DNA from: an uncultured Flavobacteriales bacterium
GTDB lineage: Bacteria > Bacteroidota > Bacteroidia > Flavobacteriales_D > Sanyastnellaceae
Assembly (NCBI GenBank): GCA_905478325.1
Contig: CAJQIB010000028.1
Span: forward strand, 1 to 64,000
Length of the DNA stretch: 64,000 bases
Reading direction: 5' to 3'
Position 1 is the first letter of the stretch. The number at the start of each line of letters is the position of its first letter. The notes under the pieces were generated by a model. It was given only the letters and a program-made list of their open reading frames with translations, was not told the DNA's origin and did no database searches. Positions 26,550-35,939 of the stretch are shown here, piece after piece. The translations under genes were made by a program, and so were the position numbers.

Positions 26550-26574
26550 CCCCAAAATTGGGGCTGCGAAGATA
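26550..26574 (-). promoter_or_regulatory. rplM promoter box and leader hairpin
   Basis: TATCTTCG on the minus strand (26567-26574) is one base off TAnnTTTG. Just downstream CCCCAAAATTGGGG (26550-26563) can form a short stem in the 5' leader. An L13 leader RNA has been described in Bacteroidia, but this hairpin alone does not prove it. Confidence 0.35.
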
Positions 26575-26643
26575 GCAAACGGATGTTTACAACCCAAGCT
26601 CAGGTGTGGACAAAAATCACATCGCGTCAAATTCCTTCCCCAA

Positions 26644-27768
26644 TCAGTCCATTTCTGTCGATCTCACAGGCATGCTTCTACCCAATAAATCAATGGATTG
26701 AGCTCCTTTTCCTTGCTGTGGTCCGACCTGAATTTCCTGTATTTGACCCTGAGGATGAATCCAAAACAGGCGCTCACCGTCCGCTGAAATCCCAAAATCA
26801 AAGCTCCCTTGGCCTTTTTCATACCCCTTCCACTTCCCTTGAGGAGGCAGAACAATTGCGTCAAACTCCAAACCCGATTTCTCCAATGAATCCGTCAGAC
26901 GCCACCCCTTTAACGTACACCAACTCTCACTCCGGTTCGTGATCACAATCCAATCAGCTGGTTGACCTTTTGCATGTACTTCTGAAACGTAGGCCGCTTC
27001 TGAGGTGCACACAGGAGGCACAACAGGCGCGACTTGATTGCCCTGTTCAGCCACCATCACAAGCGCACTCGGAATCTTGGTTTTTGATTTCTTGCGTTTC
27101 TTAGGGCGGTCCAATGTCCAACTCAAGTTGGTTTTCAGAATGTGCTGCGTTTGCGGATCGACCGCATTCCATTGCTGTGACCAGATATAGCCAATGCTTG
27201 CAGACAACGCCTGGTTTACCTGTCGCGTAAACAACCATCGAAAGCGCGTCTTTTGGTCAGCAAACGTCTCGAAATCGGGGAAGAGTTCAATATCTGTTTT
27301 CCATCGCCAAAGACCAGTCCAATCATGCTGGTAGCCAAAGCGAAATCTGACAGACTCATCAACTTCCATCCAAGGGGTATCATTTGCCCGAATACTCGGG
27401 CCCAAGGATTGCGAACCCATGAGTCGGGCGTTCCATTTTCCTATTCCCCATTGACCCTCACTGCTCAATCGCAAAGCCAAACGCTGTCGGGGGGTATAGC
27501 CGCCCGTCCGGTTTCTTTCTTCTGAATACCGGTATTGGACGTTCGCGGTAATCCGAGAGAATAGGTTTTTCTCTATCGAGGCGTCCAAAATGCCGCGTTG
27601 ATGTCGAGATAAGTCTGTGTCCCACCGGTTTTCCCATTGCAACGACCAGGCCCAATCATTGCGCAACTTCTGGTCCACTTCCACGCCAAGCCAACCGCCC
27701 GTCTCAGACCATTGGCCCCAGATGGATTGCGTGAATAAACCCAAAACAAGTAACAACGCGATGCGCAT
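26644..27768 (-). CDS. DUF2490-like outer-membrane beta-barrel with C-terminal lamin-tail domain
   Basis: The 374-residue protein has a signal peptide (RIALLLVLGLFTQSIWGQ). An N-terminal region (about 20-225) of alternating aromatic and polar strands (SLQWENRWDTD, RITANVQYRYSEERNR, IRANDTPWMEVDESVRFRFGYQHDW) matches DUF2490 barrels. A basic linker (KKRKKSKTK) then leads to a domain of about 110 residues (AAYVSEVHAKGQPADWIVITNRSE...LKGWRLTD...VLPPQGKW) that resembles a lamin-tail beta-sandwich. The domain combination is unusual to me. The start codon follows the upstream lipoprotein stop by one base, so they are coupled and probably function together in the outer membrane. Function is unknown. 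Confidence 0.8.
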   Translation of the reverse strand: MRIALLLVLGLFTQSIWGQWSETGGWLGVEVDQKLRNDWAWSLQWENRWDTDLSRHQRGILDASIEKNLFSRITANVQYRYSEERNRTGGYTPRQRLALRLSSEGQWGIGKWNARLMGSQSLGPSIRANDTPWMEVDESVRFRFGYQHDWTGLWRWKTDIELFPDFETFADQKTRFRWLFTRQVNQALSASIGYIWSQQWNAVDPQTQHILKTNLSWTLDRPKKRKKSKTKIPSALVMVAEQGNQVAPVVPPVCTSEAAYVSEVHAKGQPADWIVITNRSESWCTLKGWRLTDSLEKSGLEFDAIVLPPQGKWKGYEKGQGSFDFGISADGERLFWIHPQGQIQEIQVGPQQGKGAQSIDLLGRSMPVRSTEMD

Positions 27769-27769
27769 C

Positions 27770-28207
27770 TCAGATGTCTTCAAAAATGCGCAAGACTCCT
27801 AAATCCAACGCTTCATCCCGATCAACAACGGTCACTTCTTGGATGATGGCAATTTTCGGTGCGTTGTTAAAAGCCGGTAGGGTGTCTTCGCTGTACACGT
27901 ATACCGTGTAATCCCCCGTTCTCATACCATAAAAAGCAAATTCCCCGTCGAAATTCGTCTGAACACGGTCATCCGGACCCACCCGGTCGCCATAAATAAT
28001 GAACACATCTTCGTCAGCAGCAGGTGCTCTGACCGCACCGTTTGGGTTCGTTATGACCAATCGTTGTTCCACTTCAATCTTACCGTGTATCACGGCTTGA
28101 CCACCTTCACCAGGGGTTCGCGTGCAACCAATCGCTATGATTGTACACGCCAAACCGGCCATCCAAACTACATTTGGGCGCCATTCGAAAATTTGATTCC
28201 TTTTCAT
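27770..28207 (-). CDS. Putative lipoprotein with carboxypeptidase-regulatory-like fold
   Basis: The 145-residue protein has a basic N-terminus, a hydrophobic segment and a lipobox IGC (about Cys28), so it is predicted to be lipid-anchored. The rest is a small beta-sandwich resembling carboxypeptidase-regulatory or surface Ig-like modules (VQTNFDGEFAFYGMRTGDYTVYVYSEDT). I use the ATG at 28207, which begins the signal; a longer frame upstream has no signal. A TACTTTG box lies 7 nt before it. The stop is one base before the start of the barrel gene. The specific role is unknown. Confidence 0.78.
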   Translation of the reverse strand: MKRNQIFEWRPNVVWMAGLACTIIAIGCTRTPGEGGQAVIHGKIEVEQRLVITNPNGAVRAPAADEDVFIIYGDRVGPDDRVQTNFDGEFAFYGMRTGDYTVYVYSEDTLPAFNNAPKIAIIQEVTVVDRDEALDLGVLRIFEDI

Positions 28208-28250
28208 GAGAGTGCAAAGTAGCAACTGAAGTAATTTCGAACACAAGAAC

Positions 28251-28883
28251 ATGGTACCACACGACGAACATTCTCCACTTCAGCACACCGGAATTGGCGA
28301 AGGACGCATCGAAGTCGTCTGCGGCCCGATGTTTTCTGGGAAAACTGAAGAGTTATTGCGACGGGTTCGGCGCGCTCAAATCGCCCGACAGCCTACGCTT
28401 ATTTTCAAACCAGCAACAGACACTCGCTACAATAAAGATGCCGTTACATCCCACGATTCTAACGCATTGCCCTCTGTTACGGTCAAGGATAGTCCGTCAA
28501 TACTTGCGCATTTGCAAGCACTTGAACGCCCCGTGACCGTCGTAGCCATTGATGAAGTTCAGTTTTTTGACCCCGATTTACCTGCCTTGTGCACGTTTCT
28601 AGCCAATCAAGGCATTCGTGTCATTGCCGCAGGGCTCGATTTGGATTTTACAGGGGAGCCCTTCGGGTGCATGCCCGAGCTGCTTGCACGTGCTGAGGAG
28701 GTCACAAAATTGCATGCCGTTTGCATGGAGACGGGCAGGCCTGCACACTTTTCACATCGGATCGCAGGAGGCGATACGACCGTAGAGATTGGTGAAAAAG
28801 ACCTGTATATCCCATTGACGAGACAAGCTTTTGTAGAGGCCCGCAAAGAAGGCGGCAAAGACTCTGAAGCAGATCGCTCATGA
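28251..28883 (+). CDS. tdk: Thymidine kinase (type II) with degenerate zinc site
   Basis: Thymidine kinase salvages thymidine to dTMP. The 210-residue protein has the P-loop GPMFSGKTEELLRR (about 25-38), the DEVQFF segment (about 102-107) and the lasso-region GEKDLY. In related kinases four cysteines bind zinc (two CxxC pairs). Here the first pair is CMETG, with one Cys, and the second is PLTRQAF, with none, so the zinc site is missing three of four ligands. I believe similar losses occur in other Bacteroidota, so this is probably not inactivation. Its stop overlaps the start of murF-alr (ATGA). Confidence 0.92.
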   Translation: MVPHDEHSPLQHTGIGEGRIEVVCGPMFSGKTEELLRRVRRAQIARQPTLIFKPATDTRYNKDAVTSHDSNALPSVTVKDSPSILAHLQALERPVTVVAIDEVQFFDPDLPALCTFLANQGIRVIAAGLDLDFTGEPFGCMPELLARAEEVTKLHAVCMETGRPAHFSHRIAGGDTTVEIGEKDLYIPLTRQAFVEARKEGGKDSEADRS

Positions 28884-31369
28884 ATGTTGAAGCATGGCGC
28901 CAGTGGATCTCTGGCAAACAAATGCTCTCAACCAATGCCTCGGCTGAATCGAAGGAGCCTTTACAGGTTGCTTTTGATAGCCGCTTACTAGCAAGCCCCC
29001 TTTCCACACCAACCCTCTTTATTGCCATCGATGGGTTATGGCATGATGGGCATGACTTTATTGAAGATGCGCATTCCGCAGGGGTGCGGTTCTTTCTGGT
29101 GAAGGAAGGTGCCACACTCCCTGAACTTCCTGATTCCGACATTCTCGCTGTTGCCGATGTCATTCAAGCCTGGCAATCGATGGCGTTTCAATGGCGATCA
29201 CGTTGGGGGAAACCGGTTATTGCCATTGCAGGAAGCAACGGTAAAACCACTGTAAAAGAGTGGTTGGCGTCCTTGCTCGCACCGGTCGTGCATGTTCACA
29301 GCAGTCCACGCAGCTACAACAGCCAAATTGGCGTTCCGGTATCGCTTTGGGATCTAAACGACGATCATGCGGTGGCACTCATTGAGGCAGGCATCTCCGT
29401 CCCTGGTGAAATGGAACGGCATGCGCAAACCATTGGACCTGATTTTGGAGTACTCACCCACGTAGGGACCTCGCATTTGGAGTCGTTTGAAAATGCAGCT
29501 CATCTCTTAGAGGAAAAGCTGACGTTGTTTCGGTCCTGCCAATGGGTCGCGATGCCCGAATCTTTAAGTGAGGCCAAACGTCGTTTAACCGAGCGTGGTT
29601 GCGTTGTCATCACATGGGGCTCGTCAGAACAGAGTCATCTCAATATCAACAGCCTGCCGACCGATTCAGGCCGGGTCATTCGGGCAACGTGGAAGGGAGT
29701 CGCTTACGATTGGACGCTGCCGTTTTCAAGTGAAATTGGATTCCGAAATGCCATGACCGCTGCTTTAGTCGCTCTGCAATGGGGGGTGGAAGGGAATCAA
29801 ATAGGGGCGTCGCTGGCCCACCTGCAAGACTTGGATATGCGGATGCAACGGTTGCGTTCACGCAGCGGTGCATGGGTACTCTCTGATGCATACACCAACG
29901 ATTGGGACGCGCTCACATTGGCTATCAACGACCTCGATCGACTTCCCGGTCCTTTTCCAAAGTCTGCCATCATTGGACCCATCCCGGGAATGGACCAATC
30001 CGATCCGTTGAGACTCGTTCAGCTCATCGAAAGCTCCTCCATCCAACATCTGTGGCTCATCGGACCGACTTGGGAGTCGAAATTGGGCGGCGCTTTCCCC
30101 GATAAACTGGATGTCGCCTACTTCTCGTCTACAGAAATGGCCTTGGCCCATCTGCAAACACACCCCAACGAGTTTTTCAAACAGCACGTGCTCATCAAAG
30201 GCCCACGGGTAGAACGATTCGAACGGTTTCACCCGTTGCTTTTGCAACGCGGGCACATGACGCAACTGAATTTAGATCTCGAAGCTGTCGCGTACAATTT
30301 GCGCACATTCAAAGCGCACATTCGACAACATGCTGGGGCTGACACCTCCATATTAGCGGTCATTAAGGCTTCGGGTTACGGTACAAGTGGTCCGGCGATG
30401 GCCAGGCTTCTTCAGTTCCACGGGGTCGACCTCATGGCCGTTGCGTGCACCGAAGAAGGAGTGGAACTTCGTCAACATGGTTTGTCCATGCGGATTTTAG
30501 TCCTCAATCCAGAGCCCGATACATTTAGCACCGTGCTGCAATACCGTCTTGAACCGGGCTTACACAACTTCGACCAGTTGGAATTGTTTTCCAAGGCGGT
30601 TGAATCAGCTGGACAGACCGTTCCGTGGCCTGTTCACATTAAAATTGATACCGGAATGCATCGGCTAGGGTTCGACCAAGCCTCGTGGCCTGTGTTACGT
30701 TCCACTTTGGATCACAATCAAACCCTCCAGGTCAAATCCGTCTTCAGCCATTTGGCCAGCGCAGATGACGCCAAACAAGATGCGCGGACTTTGGAGCAAT
30801 TCTCGTCTTTCAATCATGCGATACAGGCGCTTGAAGACGAACATAAGCCCTTCAAAACACATATTTTAAACACAGCCGGACTTATCCGTTTTCCGTCTTT
30901 TGCGGGAGATTATGTTCGCATAGGAATCGGTTTGTTTGGCGTTCGAGTCGCGGACGTGCCCAGCACGTGGGAGCTGCGACCAGCCATTCAATTCACTACG
31001 GTAATTTCCACCATCCACAGCATCGCTCCTGGTGAAGGGGTCGGATACGGGATGACGGATACGAGCGACACGCTGCGTCTAGTCGCCACGCTTCCGGTTG
31101 GTTATGCCGATGGGTTTCCAAGGCACTTAAGTCACGGGAAAGGACACGTCGCTATCCATGGAAAGCTCGCCCCCGTTGTGGGGAAAGTCTGCATGGACAT
31201 GGTCATGGTGGATGTTACCGAAATCCCCCATACACAACCAGGAGATCCTGTTGAGCTCTTTGGGTCCACCATTTCTGTAGAGTCCTTTGCCGAGGCGGCC
31301 GGCACGATTCCCTACGAGATTTTAACACGCATCACCGCGAGGGTGCATCGCACGCAAAGCGGAAATTAA
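28880..31369 (+). CDS. murF-alr: Bifunctional UDP-N-acetylmuramoyl-tripeptide:D-Ala-D-Ala ligase / alanine racemase
   Basis: This 829-residue fusion joins two steps of wall synthesis: Alr makes D-alanine and MurF attaches D-Ala-D-Ala to the muropeptide precursor. The MurF part (about 1-455) has the ATP loop IAGSNGKTTVKEWLA (about 112-126), the SPRSYNSQIGVP segment and MurF-type domain order. The Alr part (about 457-829) begins TQLNLDLEAVAYNL; the PLP lysine is in AVIKASGYGTSG, and further motifs are KIDTGMHRLGF, RIGIGLFGV, GVGYGMT and GKVCMDMVMVDVT. This fusion is typical of Bacteroidota. It overlaps tdk by four bases. Confidence 0.95.
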   Translation: MNVEAWRQWISGKQMLSTNASAESKEPLQVAFDSRLLASPLSTPTLFIAIDGLWHDGHDFIEDAHSAGVRFFLVKEGATLPELPDSDILAVADVIQAWQSMAFQWRSRWGKPVIAIAGSNGKTTVKEWLASLLAPVVHVHSSPRSYNSQIGVPVSLWDLNDDHAVALIEAGISVPGEMERHAQTIGPDFGVLTHVGTSHLESFENAAHLLEEKLTLFRSCQWVAMPESLSEAKRRLTERGCVVITWGSSEQSHLNINSLPTDSGRVIRATWKGVAYDWTLPFSSEIGFRNAMTAALVALQWGVEGNQIGASLAHLQDLDMRMQRLRSRSGAWVLSDAYTNDWDALTLAINDLDRLPGPFPKSAIIGPIPGMDQSDPLRLVQLIESSSIQHLWLIGPTWESKLGGAFPDKLDVAYFSSTEMALAHLQTHPNEFFKQHVLIKGPRVERFERFHPLLLQRGHMTQLNLDLEAVAYNLRTFKAHIRQHAGADTSILAVIKASGYGTSGPAMARLLQFHGVDLMAVACTEEGVELRQHGLSMRILVLNPEPDTFSTVLQYRLEPGLHNFDQLELFSKAVESAGQTVPWPVHIKIDTGMHRLGFDQASWPVLRSTLDHNQTLQVKSVFSHLASADDAKQDARTLEQFSSFNHAIQALEDEHKPFKTHILNTAGLIRFPSFAGDYVRIGIGLFGVRVADVPSTWELRPAIQFTTVISTIHSIAPGEGVGYGMTDTSDTLRLVATLPVGYADGFPRHLSHGKGHVAIHGKLAPVVGKVCMDMVMVDVTEIPHTQPGDPVELFGSTISVESFAEAAGTIPYEILTRITARVHRTQSGN

Positions 31370-31373
31370 GGGC

Positions 31374-34300
31374 TTAGACCGCCTCCTTCTTTCCGTACTT
31401 ATAAATCATGCGGTTGATCCACCAGTACATCACCGGAACGATGATCAACGTGAGGAACGTCGCAAACGTGAGACCGTAAATAATCGCCCAACTCATCGGC
31501 TTCCAGAAGACATTGTTGTCACCGCCAATGTAAATCCGCGGATCATATTCCGTAATCAACGTAATAAAATCGATGTTCAACCCGATGGCCAAAGGCAACA
31601 AACCTAAGATGGTTGTAATCGCGGTCAGCAGCACGGGACGCAGTCTTGTTCGGCCACCCGAAACAATGGACTCCACCACTTCACTGAATGGCAAATACTC
31701 CCCAACACCCAACTCGCTCCGTTTTCGTTCCCTCAATAAATCCGTGTAGTCGATCAGAACAATGGCATTGTTGACCACGACACCGGCTAAGGAAATGATC
31801 CCAATCATCGTCATGATAATGACAAAATCCATCTGGAAAATCACCAATCCGAGCAACACCCCTATCAAACTAAAGAATACGCTGAACCCAATGATGAATG
31901 GCGTTGTAATTGAATTGAACTGGGCTACGATGATCAGGATAATCAAGAAAAGCGCTAGCAACAACGCTCGAGACAAGAAGGCCATTTCCTTCGCTTGCTC
32001 TTCCTGTTGTCCGGTGAAGGCCCACTGAACGCCCTCTGGAGTATCAAACCCAGCCAATTCGGCCTTCATTCCTTCCACAATTTCATTGGCATTGGCACCT
32101 TCCAATACGTTGGAGCTCAATGTGATGATTCGATCCATATCCTTTCGCTTGACGCTGCTAAACGTGGTGCTTCGTTTGGCAGTCGCTACGGCGCTGATCG
32201 GAACTTCCTTGATTTGACCATCTGAAGCGCTCCGGAAAATCACCTTTTGGTTCATCAAGGCGTCCACGTTATTGCGGGCAGATTCTTCAAAACGCACATT
32301 GATAGGATAATCGTCTTCGCCGTCTTTGTACGTACTCACCTCACGGCCAAACAAGGCTGTTCGAATGGTCATGCCAATATTCTGCGTCGACAATCCATAA
32401 TTCCGTGCCTTGGTCCGGTCAATGGTAATGGGCAATTCAGGCTTTCGTTTATCCACATCAATCTTGAGCTCTTCCACCCCGTCGTATTCCATTTCTCTCA
32501 GAAATTGACGCATCGCGGTCGAAGTCGCTAAGACCTCATCGTAGTCCTCACCTCGAATTTCGATGTTGATCGGCGGGCCTTGGGGCGGGCCATCCGAGTT
32601 TTTCGTCACGATGACTTCTGCGTCAGGGTAACCCCGCAACTTCTCTCGGACTGCAGACAGCATGTCCCGGGTAGATTGTCCTTTTCGGTCCTGGAACTTC
32701 ACGAAGTTGACCACGATTCGAGCCTTGTGTGGCGTATTGCCCAAGGAAGGCCCTTCCTGTGGATCGCTGGTTCCGTTGCCTACTTGGCCAATGACCGAGT
32801 TGGCCATGTATGCCGTGAGTTCTCCTGTCTCTGGGTCAACCTGCTTGAATCGATCTTCCGCTAGCACATCCATGATCAAATTCTCGATCTCCTTGGTCAC
32901 CCGATTGGTCTCTTCGATATCCGTGCCAATCGGCTTCGTGATGAAGATGTTGAGATACTGCGGCTCATTGGATGGGAAAAACTCCACTTTCGGCGGGAAC
33001 GTGCCCAGCAACGCAAATGCCAATACCATCAAACTCGCTGTTCCAAAGAAGAAAACCCACGGTTTCTTCCCGGCCAAAGCGTACCGTAAAAAAGCTTCGT
33101 AGCCTCTTTCCAAACGCGGTAAAAACCGATTTTGGAAGAGCTTGGTCGCAGGGAACAAGACATAGGCATTGAGGATGGTCATCAAGCCCGCAATGATCAA
33201 GATATTACCTAAAGCCGTAGCGCCCAGCACAAGAAAAACACCACCGAATGTCACCAATGACCCCGTTAGCCAATGTACCCGCTTCTTGTTGATTTCCTGA
33301 TCTCCTACGCGCATCAGCACCGCGGTCAATACGGGGTTGATGACCAATGCCACAAAAAGGGACGAGCTCAATACAATCATCAACGTGATCGGCAGGTATT
33401 TCATGAATTGCCCGATCAATCCAGGCCAGATCGCCAAGGGTAAAAACGCCGCCAATGTAGTCGCCGTTGACGCAATGATGGGCCAGGCCACCTCGCCCAC
33501 ACCAAACTTTGCAGCACGCAGCGGACTCTCTCCCTCCTCCATCAGTCGATAGATGTTCTCCACGACCACAATGCCATTGTCAACCAACATACCCAACGCG
33601 AGAACCAATGAGAACAATACCATCACGTTGAACGTAATGCCCAACGCGCTGAGGATCATGAACGACATGAACATCGACAAAGGAATGGCCACACCCACAA
33701 ACATGGCGTTGCGCAGCCCCAAGAAAAACAGCAACACTCCGACCACCAACAACACCCCAAAAATGATGGAGTTCTGCAACTCCTCCACCTGCGTTCGCGT
33801 CTGGTCTGATTGGTCGTTGGTAATGGAGACACTCAAGTCCGTCGGCAGGTAGTCCACCTTCGCTTGGTCAATGATTCCGTTGATTCCGTTGGACGCCGCG
33901 ATGAGGTTTTCCCCGGCACGTTTGATGATGTCCAAAGAGACCACCGGTTGTCCATATTCCCGAGCATAACTCGTCTTCTCCTGCTCCACAAAATGCACGG
34001 AAGCAACATCCTTGAGGTACACTGGCGCATCATTTTCGCTCTTGACAATGACATTTTCAATGTCGGCCATGGAGTGAAAATCGCCTTCCACTTGCACGGT
34101 TCTTCGGAAGTGGTCTACAAGCAAATCGCCACCGGAAATGGTCACGTTTTCTTGCGCAATCGCTCCTGAAATGTCATTGAAGCTGACTTTCATGGCTTCA
34201 GCCCGCAAGTGATCCACCACCACTTCAACCTCCTTGTCCATCACGCCACGGATGTCCACTTTACTGATTTCAGGCAATTCCTCAATGGCTTCTTCCAACG

Positions 34301-34820
34301 CTTCCGCATATCGCTTCAATTCATCCAGCGAATAGTTGCCGGATAAATTCACGTTCATCACAGGAAGCAACTCGGAAAAATTCAACTCAAAAACGTTGGG
34401 GTCTGCAGGCAAGTCATCCGGGAAATCAGGATCCGCTTTGGCCTTGTCGACTGCGTCCTTGACCTTTCGCAAGGCTTCGTCTGGTGTCACATCGAAATCA
34501 AACTTGATGTCAATCGCACTATACCCTTGGATTGAGGTGGAGGATATTTCATCCACTCCAGTAATCGTGTTGATTTCCTTCTCGAGTGGTCGCGTAATCA
34601 GTTTTTCGATGTTCACCGGACTGTTGCCCGGATACGGTGTTCCGATGAAAATCTCTGGAATCACCACTTCTGGAAAACTCTCCTTGGGCACCGAGATATA
34701 ACTGTAAATCCCGCTGACCGTGATGATGGCCATCAAGACAAACACCGTGGTTCTGTTGGAAACACTCCAACTACTCAGGCCAAATTCCCTTCTCTTAGGG
34801 GTTGGGGTCGCGTTTTCCAT
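31374..34820 (-). CDS. RND-family efflux transporter, permease subunit
   Basis: This 1148-residue inner-membrane pump is of the AcrB/MexB-CusA superfamily and expels substrates using the proton gradient. It shows the RND architecture: an N-terminal helix (SVSNRTTVFVLMAIITVSGIYSYISVP), a large periplasmic loop, a six-helix block with LVLALGMLVDNGIVVVENIYRLMEEG, a second periplasmic loop and a second block with SLAGVVVNNAIVLIDYTDLLRERK and RPVLLTAITTILGLLPLA. These signatures are characteristic. It is slightly longer than AcrB. It is the last gene of the TetR-TolC-MFP-RND unit, 5 nt after the adaptor gene. Substrate is unknown. Confidence 0.95.
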   Translation of the reverse strand: MENATPTPKRREFGLSSWSVSNRTTVFVLMAIITVSGIYSYISVPKESFPEVVIPEIFIGTPYPGNSPVNIEKLITRPLEKEINTITGVDEISSTSIQGYSAIDIKFDFDVTPDEALRKVKDAVDKAKADPDFPDDLPADPNVFELNFSELLPVMNVNLSGNYSLDELKRYAEALEEAIEELPEISKVDIRGVMDKEVEVVVDHLRAEAMKVSFNDISGAIAQENVTISGGDLLVDHFRRTVQVEGDFHSMADIENVIVKSENDAPVYLKDVASVHFVEQEKTSYAREYGQPVVSLDIIKRAGENLIAASNGINGIIDQAKVDYLPTDLSVSITNDQSDQTRTQVEELQNSIIFGVLLVVGVLLFFLGLRNAMFVGVAIPLSMFMSFMILSALGITFNVMVLFSLVLALGMLVDNGIVVVENIYRLMEEGESPLRAAKFGVGEVAWPIIASTATTLAAFLPLAIWPGLIGQFMKYLPITLMIVLSSSLFVALVINPVLTAVLMRVGDQEINKKRVHWLTGSLVTFGGVFLVLGATALGNILIIAGLMTILNAYVLFPATKLFQNRFLPRLERGYEAFLRYALAGKKPWVFFFGTASLMVLAFALLGTFPPKVEFFPSNEPQYLNIFITKPIGTDIEETNRVTKEIENLIMDVLAEDRFKQVDPETGELTAYMANSVIGQVGNGTSDPQEGPSLGNTPHKARIVVNFVKFQDRKGQSTRDMLSAVREKLRGYPDAEVIVTKNSDGPPQGPPINIEIRGEDYDEVLATSTAMRQFLREMEYDGVEELKIDVDKRKPELPITIDRTKARNYGLSTQNIGMTIRTALFGREVSTYKDGEDDYPINVRFEESARNNVDALMNQKVIFRSASDGQIKEVPISAVATAKRSTTFSSVKRKDMDRIITLSSNVLEGANANEIVEGMKAELAGFDTPEGVQWAFTGQQEEQAKEMAFLSRALLLALFLIILIIVAQFNSITTPFIIGFSVFFSLIGVLLGLVIFQMDFVIIMTMIGIISLAGVVVNNAIVLIDYTDLLRERKRSELGVGEYLPFSEVVESIVSGGRTRLRPVLLTAITTILGLLPLAIGLNIDFITLITEYDPRIYIGGDNNVFWKPMSWAIIYGLTFATFLTLIIVPVMYWWINRMIYKYGKKEAV

Positions 34821-34825
34821 ACTGT

Positions 34826-35935
34826 TTATTCTTCGCCGTTAATGCGGATGATCTGACCACTTACAATCCGCGTCGCTCCCTTGGAAACAACCCGATCCCC
34901 AAACACCAAACCACCTTGGATGAGCATGCTGTCTCCTGAGCCCATCCCCACGTTGAGGCTACGTTTCTCAGCCCGCACCGATCCGTCTTGTTGGGATACC
35001 GCCACAAACACATAGTCCTGGCCTTCGATATCTTGTTGAATCAGCGCGCTTGGCAACACCACTGCGCTATCCAAAGCCACATCCTGTAGCCAAACGCTTG
35101 CGTACATGTTGGGCAACAGCGCCGAACCTCTTGGGAGGGGTAGGGTCAATTCCAATGTTCGGTTGGCTGGATTGATAAACTGCCCTACACGTCCAATTTC
35201 AGTCGCCAAAGTGTCCACGCCACTCACAATGACTTCAGCAGGCATTCCTTTGGAAACGCGTCCCGCATAATGGTCACTCACGCTTGCACGGACGTACATA
35301 TTGCGCAAATCAATCACGCGTGCTAGTGGGGAGCCGGGCATCGCCATCTCTCCTGTTTTCGCAAGGCAACGATCCAAAATCCCATCGAATGGAGCGCGAA
35401 TCATCGCCATGTCCATTTGTTCGAGCAGCGTTTTCATGCTGTTCTCCAATGTTATTTTTTGATTCTGTGCCTGCATGAAGTCCAATTCAGAGCCAATGTT
35501 CTGCTTCCACAAGCGCTCTTGTCGATTGAAGAGTTCCGTAGCAAGGTCCAGTTGGCTTTGCAATTCCGCCATGGAACGATTCAAGACGTCGGTGTTGATC
35601 CGAATGAGCACGTCCCCTTCACGCACTTGAGCTCCTTCTGAAACCATCACTTCTTCAATGAGTCCAGCAAATTCAGCTGTCAGTATGGAATTCATATCCG
35701 TTTCCACATTGCCTTGAATACTAAATCGGTGTGAAAATGCCTCAGGCTGCACATCGAATACAGCGACAGCCATGCCTTTAGACTTCGTTGGCACGGCAGA
35801 TTCATCAACTGCGGGTTCTGCCATTTCAGAGGAGCCACAGCTCATGAAAACCGCACTGCTTATGACCAGGAGGAATCCAGTCAATCGAAGGGAAAAGAAT
35901 GAAGGCATCGAAAAGGGATTGCGTAATGTGTTCAT
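34826..35935 (-). CDS. RND efflux periplasmic adaptor (membrane fusion protein), lipoprotein
   Basis: The adaptor links the inner-membrane pump to the outer-membrane channel. The 369-residue protein has a signal with lipobox MSC (about Cys33), a biotin/lipoyl-like domain (EGAQVREGDVLIRINTDVLNRSMAEL), a coiled-coil hairpin (about 115-175) and beta-barrel domains (RAPFDGILDRCLAKTGEM; VRASVSDHYAGRVSKGMPAEVIVSG). I choose the ATG at 35935, which lies 4 nt after the TolC stop and begins the signal peptide. It belongs to the TetR-TolC-MFP-RND operon. Confidence 0.93.
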   Translation of the reverse strand: MNTLRNPFSMPSFFSLRLTGFLLVISSAVFMSCGSSEMAEPAVDESAVPTKSKGMAVAVFDVQPEAFSHRFSIQGNVETDMNSILTAEFAGLIEEVMVSEGAQVREGDVLIRINTDVLNRSMAELQSQLDLATELFNRQERLWKQNIGSELDFMQAQNQKITLENSMKTLLEQMDMAMIRAPFDGILDRCLAKTGEMAMPGSPLARVIDLRNMYVRASVSDHYAGRVSKGMPAEVIVSGVDTLATEIGRVGQFINPANRTLELTLPLPRGSALLPNMYASVWLQDVALDSAVVLPSALIQQDIEGQDYVFVAVSQQDGSVRAEKRSLNVGMGSGDSMLIQGGLVFGDRVVSKGATRIVSGQIIRINGEE

Positions 35936-35939
35936 GGGG

